A DNA stretch of 5,990 nucleotides from an uncultured Chlamydiae bacterium. GTDB taxonomy: Bacteria > Chlamydiota > Chlamydiia > Chlamydiales > SM23-39. The notes beneath the pieces are model-generated. The model made no database searches, was not told the origin of the DNA, and saw nothing but the letters and a program-made list of their open reading frames with translations. The position numbers and the translations under genes were made by a program. Of this stretch, positions 1 through 5,022 are shown piece by piece (the stretch's first letter is position 1; every line of letters starts with the position of its first letter). Location: the NCBI GenBank assembly GCA_903909295.1, contig CAIVVG010000196.1, positions 1 through 5,990 of the forward strand, given 5' to 3'.

Positions 1-28
1 AAACCCGGCCCCGAGAAACAAAGTTTAC

Positions 29-54
29 CGCAGAGCCGCGGAGAGCGCAGAGGG
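29..54. repeat. Degenerate CGCAGAG tandem repeat (three units)
   Basis: Three consecutive 8-9 base units are visible: CGCAGAGC (29-36), CGCGGAGAG (37-45) and CGCAGAGGG (46-54). Short CRCAGAG-type repeats of this style occur scattered between genes in many bacteria. Here it lies just beyond the 3' end of the minus-strand gene ending at 106. I see no reading frame that explains it. Whether it is one copy of a dispersed family cannot be told from a single window. Confidence 0.5.
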
Positions 55-78
55 AAAAAGGGATAAACTATTTTTATC
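52..78 (-). terminator. Weak candidate terminator of the glycerophosphotransferase-family gene
   Basis: On the minus strand, downstream of the stop at 106, a 6-bp AT-rich stem (78-73 pairing with 67-62, 5-base loop) is followed after CC by a run of five T (59-55). An outer pairing of CAGGGAAA-like and TTTCCC-like sequences could extend it. The position fits a terminator, but the stem is short and AT-rich, so this is only a suggestion. Confidence 0.25.
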
Positions 79-105
79 ATGCAATTTCCCTGAAGAGTGG
101 AAAAA

Positions 106-1017
106 CTACCAAGTAATTTGCAGGTGTCCTGGATTAGGATCAAAGGTTTGGTCGTACAGGGCGGCTCTCTGTGGGGCAAAGAGGTCGGGTTCCTCGTAGG
201 CTTGGAACACCTCTTCTGGCTTTACATGTCTTCCGCACAACTCCCGTTTCTTCTCGAGAAGAAACAGGGGTCGATTCCATGTTAAGAAGTCATATCCAAT
301 GGAGGACATGTCCCCAATGTAGGCGTCGGAGATGCTGAGGAGAGGGTAGATCGGGGGAAAGTCCTCAATCCAGACAATGTTTTCCTTTTGTCCGTAACGG
401 CCTCGAAGCACTTCCACCTTTTCTGGGTATTGTCGGTAGGTATTGGGATGGAGCTTGACTAGGAGAGTAGCGTCACGGGGAAGTGTTTGTGCAAGGACGG
501 GAAAGGCGTTCCAAAACGAGTTGCTCTTTTCATAGTCGTCCCAAGTGGGGGCGTAGAGAAAATTGCGCTTCGTCTGCGGCAGCAATCCTTTGTAAAAACT
601 TTGGTGCGCAAGGAAGTAGCGGTACCGAAAGTTCCCTAAGCGATGGATGGGCAATGTGGGATGGGCGGCTCGTACCTGGTTCTCCATCCGCTCTCCGTAA
701 ACGGCGACCGCAGTTTCTTCTTGGAGCACTTCAAAGCAGGGGGCTTTGTCCGATTGACCATGAGGGATCCAGACGGTTTCTTTCGGGCAGCGGTAGAGGG
801 AGGCTTCGAGTAGGGGGCGCGGGGAACAGGTGATGACCCGTTGGGGAGGTTCCCATGTTCGGAGATCTTCCTCTACCACCTTGAGGTCGGGGTAATAGCG
901 GCGGGCCAGATCGGCGATGGCGGGTTCGAAAATGACCAGAGGAACCTGTAAGAGAGCACAAAGGGGTCCGAGATGGTCGAGGTAATGGGGGGAGTCGTCG
1001 AAAATAAGCCCTATCAC
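106..1017 (-). CDS. CDP-glycerol glycerophosphotransferase family protein
   Basis: This 303-residue protein resembles the C-terminal catalytic half of the TagB/TagF family, which moves glycerol-phosphate from CDP-glycerol onto a cell-surface glycan or lipid. Visible family signatures are a His-Gly pair in IPHGQSD (His86), LYAPTWDD (154-161), the KLHP motif (188-191, His190) and a SDAYIGDMSS segment (230-239, Asp236), followed by the usual hydrophobic FLTWNRPLFLL stretch. In TagF-type enzymes the two histidines and the aspartate-SS motif belong to the active site. No membrane segment is evident, so it is probably cytosolic or peripheral. I chose the GTG at 1017 over an ATG at 1068 because AGGAGAGG lies 8 bases upstream and the homologous-looking sequence begins there. 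The longer form would overlap mutY. Teichoic acid is not expected in a Gram-negative cell, so the acceptor may be lipopolysaccharide or another surface glycan (inference). Confidence 0.8.
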   Translation of the reverse strand: MIGLIFDDSPHYLDHLGPLCALLQVPLVIFEPAIADLARRYYPDLKVVEEDLRTWEPPQRVITCSPRPLLEASLYRCPKETVWIPHGQSDKAPCFEVLQEETAVAVYGERMENQVRAAHPTLPIHRLGNFRYRYFLAHQSFYKGLLPQTKRNFLYAPTWDDYEKSNSFWNAFPVLAQTLPRDATLLVKLHPNTYRQYPEKVEVLRGRYGQKENIVWIEDFPPIYPLLSISDAYIGDMSSIGYDFLTWNRPLFLLEKKRELCGRHVKPEEVFQAYEEPDLFAPQRAALYDQTFDPNPGHLQITW

Positions 1018-1023
1018 TATAAT
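995..1023 (+). promoter_or_regulatory. Candidate mutY promoter with consensus -10
   Basis: A perfect TATAAT lies at 1018-1023. At 17-bp spacing the -35 position reads TCGTCG (995-1000), which is only a partial match to TTGACA. A start about 7 bases after the -10 would fall near 1030, only about 4 bases before the mutY ATG at 1034. The promoter lies inside the start region of the divergent gene. Confidence 0.45.
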
Positions 1024-1025
1024 AG

Positions 1026-1033
1026 CCTCTCCT
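1026..1033 (-). promoter_or_regulatory. Shine-Dalgarno supporting the GTG start at 1017
   Basis: On the minus strand AGGAGAGG is followed by 8 bases and then GTG. This decides the start of the glycerophosphotransferase-family gene. The site occupies the last 8 of the 16 bases separating it from the mutY ATG, so it also covers the expected transcription start of mutY. Confidence 0.65.
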
Positions 1034-2059
1034 ATGAAAGCATTGCACGATTGGTTTTTCCAAAACAAGAGGGACTTCCCTTGGCGCCAAAATCCGACCC
1101 CTTATCGGGTCTGGGTCTCAGAGGTGATGCTCCAACAAACCAGGGCGAGCGTGGTCGTTTCCTACTTTGAGCGGTGGATGGCCCTTTTTCCTGATATCCA
1201 GGCGCTGGCCGCGGCGCCGCTCTCCCAAGTAATCAAAGCTTGGGAAGGGCTCGGCTACTATGCCAGGGCGAGGAACTTGCACCTCGGCGCTTGCCAAATC
1301 GTAGAGCAGTTTGGAGGAGAGATCCCCCGTGATGCTTCGCTCCTCAAAACGATTCGGGGCTTGGGGCCCTATACAATTGGGGCGATTCTGAGTTTCGGTT
1401 TCAGGCAAAGGGCAGTGGCCATCGATGGAAATGTGACGAGGGTGCTCGCCCGCCTCTTTGCGATTGAGCAACGGGTCGATCAGCAAGCCGTTAAACAACT
1501 CCTTGCCCAAAAAACAGAAGCTCTCCTCGATCGAGAAATGCCCTGGGTTACCGCCGAAGCGTTGATTGAACTGGGAGCGACCCTCTGCACGCCGAAGCCT
1601 GTTTGTGCAGTGTGCCCTTTGAGCGAGCAGTGTTTGGCTCTTGCACAAGGCAAGGCTGAGCTCTTGCCTCTCAAAAAAGAGGCTCCTAAAACCACCGTGC
1701 TGCGGCGCGCGGTGGGAGTGATTGAAGCTGAAGGGGCCATTTTACTCAAACAGGTGCAGCAAGGAAAAGTGATGGCCGGTTTGTATGAGTTCCCTTATTT
1801 TGAAATGGGCAAGGAGCGGTGGGGGATGCGGCGGGTGGCGGAAGAGGTAGCACAACTGTTTGATCTCGAGGTAGAGGTGGTTCAAAAGCTGCCTGAAGAG
1901 GTCCACACATTCACTCGGTACAAGGCGCATCTATTTCCAACTCACTTGCGCGCCTTCCATCGCAAAGCTATCCCCGGTTACGAATGGGTCTCTCGGCATT
2001 CTCTAGGTTCGATCCCCTTTTCAGCAGGTCACAAAAAAATTCTCACGAGGTTACCTTGA
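1034..2059 (+). CDS. mutY: A/G-specific adenine DNA glycosylase MutY
   Basis: MutY removes adenine mispaired with 8-oxoguanine or guanine, preventing G:C to T:A mutation in the base-excision pathway. At 341 residues it has near-normal length (E. coli about 350). The N-terminal catalytic domain shows SEVMLQQT with catalytic Glu30, GLGYYARARN, a helix-hairpin-helix loop (IRGLGPYTIGA, 107-117) and IDGNVTRVLAR with catalytic Asp131. Four cysteines (185, 191, 194, 200) form the 4Fe-4S site, but the first gap is C-X5-C where the family normally has C-X6-C. The C-terminal Nudix-like 8-oxoguanine recognition domain (about 225-341) contains HTFTRYKAHL (291-300), where the usual F-S/T-H loop reads F-T-R. 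ATG 1034 fits the family N-terminus. No Shine-Dalgarno precedes it, and a TATAAT sits 10 bases upstream. It is the first gene of an operon, and its stop overlaps the next start. Confidence 0.95.
   Translation: MKALHDWFFQNKRDFPWRQNPTPYRVWVSEVMLQQTRASVVVSYFERWMALFPDIQALAAAPLSQVIKAWEGLGYYARARNLHLGACQIVEQFGGEIPRDASLLKTIRGLGPYTIGAILSFGFRQRAVAIDGNVTRVLARLFAIEQRVDQQAVKQLLAQKTEALLDREMPWVTAEALIELGATLCTPKPVCAVCPLSEQCLALAQGKAELLPLKKEAPKTTVLRRAVGVIEAEGAILLKQVQQGKVMAGLYEFPYFEMGKERWGMRRVAEEVAQLFDLEVEVVQKLPEEVHTFTRYKAHLFPTHLRAFHRKAIPGYEWVSRHSLGSIPFSAGHKKILTRLP
2047..2058 (+). promoter_or_regulatory. Ribosome binding site and TTG start of the glycosyltransferase
   Basis: GAGG at 2047-2050 lies 5 bases before TTG at 2056-2058, inside the end of mutY. 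The TTG overlaps the mutY stop TGA (2057-2059) as TTGA. Translation from this TTG begins at once with the beta strand NILHLEAS expected at the start of a GT4 enzyme, whereas an upstream ATG at 1984 would add 24 residues translated out of frame across mutY. Confidence 0.7.
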
Positions 2060-3117
2060 ATATTTTGCATTTGGAAGCATCCCCCGGTTGGGGGGGGCAA
2101 GAGATTCGGATTTTGCGCGAAGCGGAGGGGATGCGCAAACGGGGCCACCAAGTATTTTTGGGCGTGATGCAAGGTGGTGATTTAATCCCCCAAGCGCGGG
2201 CCGCGGGCTTTACTGTTTACGAGCTTCGCTTCCAGAAAAAATATTGGCTCTTTTGTCTCTTTCAGCTCCTCTGGATTATGGCGCGTCATCGGATCGATCT
2301 CGTCAATACTCACTCCTCTCTCGATGCGTGGATCGGGGGGATCGCGGCGCGCCTCAGCGGAAGACGCATTGTCCGGACGCGTCACCTCTCCACGCCGATC
2401 AAACCGGGTCTCAATCGCCGCCTCCTTTATGGGGCTTTATCCGATTTTGTGGTGACGACCTGTAGCTCAATCTTGCCGATGATCTCTGTCCAAAAGTGCC
2501 GCTCCATCCCAACGGGGGTCGATCCCAAGCGCATTGTCTGTCTACCGGGAATCCCCCTTCGGCAGCAGCTCGGCCTTGCAGAGACCGATTTTCTCGTTGG
2601 GACGGCCTGTTTTATGCGCTCGTGGAAAGGGATCGGAGATTTGCTCCAAGCAGCTCACTCAATGAGGGGACACTCCTCGCTGAAGTGGGTTGTCATTGGC
2701 GGAGGGCATGCCGAGACGTACCGCGCACAGGCCCTCGCGCTGAATCTAGAGGGCATCGTCTTTTTCACAGGGCACCTCGACTCCCCTTTTGCCACAATGG
2801 CGGCGCTCGACGTCTTTGCCCTTCTCAGCACAGCTCATGAGGGGGTGTCGCAGGCCATTTTACAGGCCGCTTATTTGGGCAAACCCCTTGTGGCTACGGC
2901 GACCGGAGGATTGGGAGAGGTGTGCATAGGTGGCGTAACGGGGATTCAGGTGCCCCCGTTTGCTCCGGAGCGCGTTGCCGAAGCGGTCTTGGCGCTGCGC
3001 CAAGACCCCGAACTCCGCCGCAGGATGGGAGAGGCGGCTCGAGAACGCGTTGAAAAACACTTTACTTTAGAGCATACTCTTGATGGAATGGAGCAGGTAT
3101 ATAAGGAGATCCTATGA
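2056..3117 (+). CDS. GT4 family glycosyltransferase (GT-B fold)
   Basis: This predicted retaining glycosyltransferase uses a nucleotide-sugar donor and probably acts on lipopolysaccharide or another surface glycan at the inner face of the cytoplasmic membrane. At 353 residues it matches a complete two-lobe GT-B enzyme. The N-terminal lobe opens with NILHLEASPGWGGQE (2-16), the glycine-rich acceptor-side loop. Further signs are IPTGVDPKR (151-159), RSWKG (188-192) for donor phosphate contact, VVIGGG (212-217) and the donor-site EGVSQAILQ (262-270) followed by GKPLVATATGG. The second Glu of the usual E-X7-E is Gln270, a change I believe occurs in some GT4 subgroups. The start is the TTG overlapping the mutY stop. 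The longer form from ATG 1984 adds residues that match no family feature. The donor and acceptor sugars cannot be named. The downstream gene overlaps as ATGA, indicating coupled translation. Confidence 0.88.
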   Translation: MNILHLEASPGWGGQEIRILREAEGMRKRGHQVFLGVMQGGDLIPQARAAGFTVYELRFQKKYWLFCLFQLLWIMARHRIDLVNTHSSLDAWIGGIAARLSGRRIVRTRHLSTPIKPGLNRRLLYGALSDFVVTTCSSILPMISVQKCRSIPTGVDPKRIVCLPGIPLRQQLGLAETDFLVGTACFMRSWKGIGDLLQAAHSMRGHSSLKWVVIGGGHAETYRAQALALNLEGIVFFTGHLDSPFATMAALDVFALLSTAHEGVSQAILQAAYLGKPLVATATGGLGEVCIGGVTGIQVPPFAPERVAEAVLALRQDPELRRRMGEAARERVEKHFTLEHTLDGMEQVYKEIL

Positions 3118-3758
3118 TTGAGCTATTTTTATTTCGGAAAAAAGAACTGTTGCTGGGTGGCACTGCCGTCTTGATGTTTGCCTTTGCGCTGATCGCTTAC
3201 GCCACTTCGGGCCCGAGCGCTGAAACGTATCTACGAGCAGAGGTCGCCTATTCCGCATGGCTATCAGAGCCTAAAGACGAGGCAAAATACACTGCGATGG
3301 AGGCCGCGTTCCACAAGGCGCCCGCCTTGAAGAAGAAGTATGAGCCTGCGATTGCCCAGAAACTCTTGAGCTTGGGCCGCACAGAAGAGGCTCTTAAAAT
3401 CGCGCGGGGGATTTTGGCTCGCTCTCAGGGAGTCGCTCCTCTCCACGCTGCGTTTGCCGCAGGGAGCCTTTTGATTGAGCAGGGCGCCTATCAGCAGGCT
3501 TTAGAGCACGCTGTGGCCCTGAAAGAGCAGATGAAGGGCCCTCAGCACCCGATCTTGTATGCCCAGCTCCTGATCCGGATCGCCACCCTGCAACAGGAGC
3601 TCAAAAACCAGCCCGGTGAGAGGGCCGCCTGGGAAGAGTTCCGGGCTTACGCAGAGAGCACCCCCGGCGCCCTGGACCCCGTTTTGGGGAGTTTCGCAGA
3701 GAAACAAGTCGGCCTCATGCACTATATAGCCGAGCGGCAAAAGGTGTTGGGCGGGTAA
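3114..3758 (+). CDS. Membrane-anchored helical-repeat (TPR-like) protein
   Basis: I do not recognise a named family. The 214-residue protein begins with a short basic N-terminus and one hydrophobic segment (about 12-31), followed by Ala/Leu/Glu-rich amphipathic helices. Repeat-like units include LLSLGRTEEALKIARGIL (84-101) and LLIEQGAYQQALEHAVAL (119-136), each with the small-Gly-large spacing and A-L pattern of TPR helices. The likely topology is a signal anchor with the repeat domain outside the cytoplasm, similar in layout to YfgM-type envelope proteins; this is an analogy, not an assignment. AAGGAG (3103-3108) lies 5 bases before the ATG, which overlaps the glycosyltransferase stop (ATGA). 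It is probably the last gene of the mutY operon. A binding or scaffolding role is inferred from the repeats. Confidence 0.75.
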   Translation: MIELFLFRKKELLLGGTAVLMFAFALIAYATSGPSAETYLRAEVAYSAWLSEPKDEAKYTAMEAAFHKAPALKKKYEPAIAQKLLSLGRTEEALKIARGILARSQGVAPLHAAFAAGSLLIEQGAYQQALEHAVALKEQMKGPQHPILYAQLLIRIATLQQELKNQPGERAAWEEFRAYAESTPGALDPVLGSFAEKQVGLMHYIAERQKVLGG

Positions 3759-3772
3759 AAGATTTTTTAAGG

Positions 3773-3800
3773 TTGTGTTAAATCAAAAAAGCCGTATACT
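3773..3800 (+). promoter_or_regulatory. Sigma70-type promoter of the two-gene membrane protein unit
   Basis: TTGTGT (3773-3778) and TATACT (3795-3800) are separated by 16 bp. The predicted transcript starts near 3807 and carries AAGGAG (3818-3823) 7 bases before the ATG at 3831. No terminator hairpin separates it from the upstream operon, so readthrough is possible. Confidence 0.55.
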
Positions 3801-3830
3801 CTCCGCCAGAAACCAACAAGGAGTCGTCGT

Positions 3831-4643
3831 ATGGCAGCAGCCGGTTATAATCCAATTTATTGGAATGGAGTGGTTACTAATTGTGAACTTTTCGCAGGCG
3901 CGGCCCTCGCTCTTCGAGAGACTAATGAGGTTCGTAGAGTAAGAGAGGAACAGCCTCCGGAGCGCATCGTCTATATTCGCTGTGCTGACCCTTATTACTA
4001 CTACAGGGGTGGTTGGAGTGGGTGGGATTGGAGCACGCACAACACAAACATCATCAATCACGCTCCTGCTCCGGAGAAGCGTTCTAAGACAGAAGAAGAA
4101 AAAAAAGAAGATTCCGCTCGTGCAGCTCTCTGGGTTGGTGGGGTGGTGGCAGCTTTTGCGGCTTTTGCTGTCGGTGTGTTTTATGGACAGTATTCTGATG
4201 AGTCAGAAACTCTTGCATGGGTACATGATCAGAAGATGAGCGCGCAAGATTTCGCAGCTCCTTCCGCAGTATACAACTTACTAACGCAGCGCGAAAAAAT
4301 TCATCAGCACAACTATGAAAACAGTCGCAACCGACTCTTTTCTGCTGTTACAGTCCTGACGGGTGCAGTGAGTTTGGTAGCCGGCGGTTTAGTGGTGGCT
4401 CCTATGTTGATCACGGCTGGTTATGCCGCTCTTTTTGCCGGTACAGTAATTGGTCTGGGGAACTTGGGCCTTCACTGGGGTGATGAGAAAAGAAACAAGG
4501 TGCTTTGCGCCGACATGCTGCGACCCCAAGGGCTCGTTCAGGCTGCAAAGGAACAGCTGGGAGAAAGTCGTTATCAACCGCTCTATCCCGACGCTCCCCC
4601 TCCCTCTTACTATGCTCCGTCAGCTCCACCAGCATACGGATAA
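3831..4643 (+). CDS. Unrecognised multi-pass membrane protein with PSAP/PPxY tail
   Basis: The 270-residue protein belongs to no family I can name. Layout: N-terminal region to about 96, including an aromatic patch with YYYY (55-58) and WSGWDW (62-67), then a highly charged linker (KRSKTEEEKKED, 83-94). A hydrophobic segment follows (97-119), then a polar region (120-168) and a long two-lobed hydrophobic block (about 169-214) resembling the paired segments of chlamydial inclusion membrane proteins. The tail (215-270) ends in a Pro/Tyr-rich stretch with PPSY (257-260), PSAP (263-266) and PPAY (266-269). In eukaryotic viruses such motifs bind Nedd4-family WW domains and TSG101. A host-facing role is inference. 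AAGGAG sits 7 bases before the ATG and a clear promoter lies upstream. The next gene follows after 13 bases, in the same transcript. It could instead be a bacterial envelope protein with a low-complexity tail. Confidence 0.8.
   Translation: MAAAGYNPIYWNGVVTNCELFAGAALALRETNEVRRVREEQPPERIVYIRCADPYYYYRGGWSGWDWSTHNTNIINHAPAPEKRSKTEEEKKEDSARAALWVGGVVAAFAAFAVGVFYGQYSDESETLAWVHDQKMSAQDFAAPSAVYNLLTQREKIHQHNYENSRNRLFSAVTVLTGAVSLVAGGLVVAPMLITAGYAALFAGTVIGLGNLGLHWGDEKRNKVLCADMLRPQGLVQAAKEQLGESRYQPLYPDAPPPSYYAPSAPPAYG
4599..4637 (+). other. Late-domain-like motif cluster (PPSY, PSAP, PPAY)
   Basis: These codons encode the last residues of the 270-residue membrane protein: PPSY (4599-4610), PSAP (4617-4628) and PPAY (4626-4637), the last two sharing one proline. 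The overlap of P-T/S-A-P with PPxY has the same arrangement as the PTAPPEY late domain of Ebola VP40. The motifs are read directly from sequence; their function is inferred. Confidence 0.55.
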
Positions 4644-4656
4644 TTAGGAGGAACTC

Positions 4657-5022
4657 ATGACAACCATCGAGAAAGGGTTTGAGCTTCTAGGTACAGCAGC
4701 TGTCGGATTGACAGCTGCGGCGATTGCAGGGGAAAGTACCCTGCTTTGGGGTGCGATGAGTGCAGTGGCCTACTTGGTCAGCCAAGTAGCAGGGCCGGTG
4801 TTCGAGCGCGCGCCCACCTTTGAGGAACACGGAATGTGGGGAGGTTCTGCTACTTTGGCCGTCGAGGTTTCTTGGGTAGCATCGATTACGCAACTGATCC
4901 AATACGGTCTCCGCTGTGTAGGGCGCTCTACCCAGTTCGCCCCCAGTTTTGGGATCGTGCTAAGCGCAATTCTCCTCGGCTCCCGCGTTGGACGAGCTGT
5001 ACACCACGCCCAGTACGACTAG
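4657..5022 (+). CDS. Unrecognised small hydrophobic membrane protein
   Basis: This 121-residue protein matches no family I recognise. It is rich in Ala, Gly and Val, with hydrophobic stretches at about 10-25, 29-47, 62-80 and 94-108, suggesting three or four membrane passes with short polar loops (ERAPTFEEHG, 50-59) and a short basic tail (SRVGRAVHHAQYD). A strong AGGAGG (4646-4651) stands 5 bases before the ATG. It follows the 270-residue membrane protein after 13 bases without its own promoter, so the two are probably co-transcribed and may act together. Two perfect inverted repeats fall in its first 135 bases. Its TAG stop shares the CTAG tetranucleotide with the stop of the convergent gene. 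Confidence 0.75.
   Translation: MTTIEKGFELLGTAAVGLTAAAIAGESTLLWGAMSAVAYLVSQVAGPVFERAPTFEEHGMWGGSATLAVEVSWVASITQLIQYGLRCVGRSTQFAPSFGIVLSAILLGSRVGRAVHHAQYD
4696..4718 (+). repeat. Perfect 9-bp inverted repeat within coding sequence
   Basis: GCAGCTGTC (4696-4704) and GACAGCTGC (4710-4718) are exact reverse complements around a 5-base loop. They lie 39 bases after the ATG of the 121-residue protein gene, in Ala/Gly codons. It could form an mRNA hairpin, or it may be a by-product of repeated GCA/GCT alanine codons. Confidence 0.5.
4771..4788 (+). repeat. Perfect 7-bp inverted repeat within coding sequence
   Basis: TACTTGG (4771-4777) and CCAAGTA (4782-4788) pair perfectly around a 4-base loop. 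GGCC on each flank (4767-4770 and a copy just after 4788) could extend the stem after a bulge. It is the second hairpin in the 5' part of the same small gene. Confidence 0.45.

Noticed and set aside
97..833. Plus-strand open frames across 97-285 and 483-833
   Set aside because: They lie opposite the glycerophosphotransferase-family gene, which has clear family motifs, and show no domain, promoter or ribosome binding site of their own.
1018..1068. Longer glycerophosphotransferase-family form starting at ATG 1068
   Set aside because: The extra 17 residues would overlap mutY, match no family feature and lack a better ribosome site than the GTG at 1017.
1118..1749. Minus-strand open frames opposite mutY
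   Set aside because: MutY catalytic and iron-sulfur motifs lie on the plus strand here. The minus-strand translations have no recognisable feature.
2838..2872. Loss of the second Glu in the GT4 E-X7-E motif as a sign of inactivity
   Set aside because: Gln270 replaces it, but I believe some GT4 subgroups carry Gln here, and all other donor-site motifs are intact.
3723..3768. Terminator after the TPR-like gene (GCCGAGCGGC and a six-T run)
   Set aside because: The small stem is only 3 bp, lies within the coding sequence and is too far from the T run to form an intrinsic terminator.
4581..4637. ALIX-type LYPxnL late motif in the same tail
   Set aside because: LYP is present (residues 251-253), but no leucine follows before the C-terminus, so the motif is incomplete.
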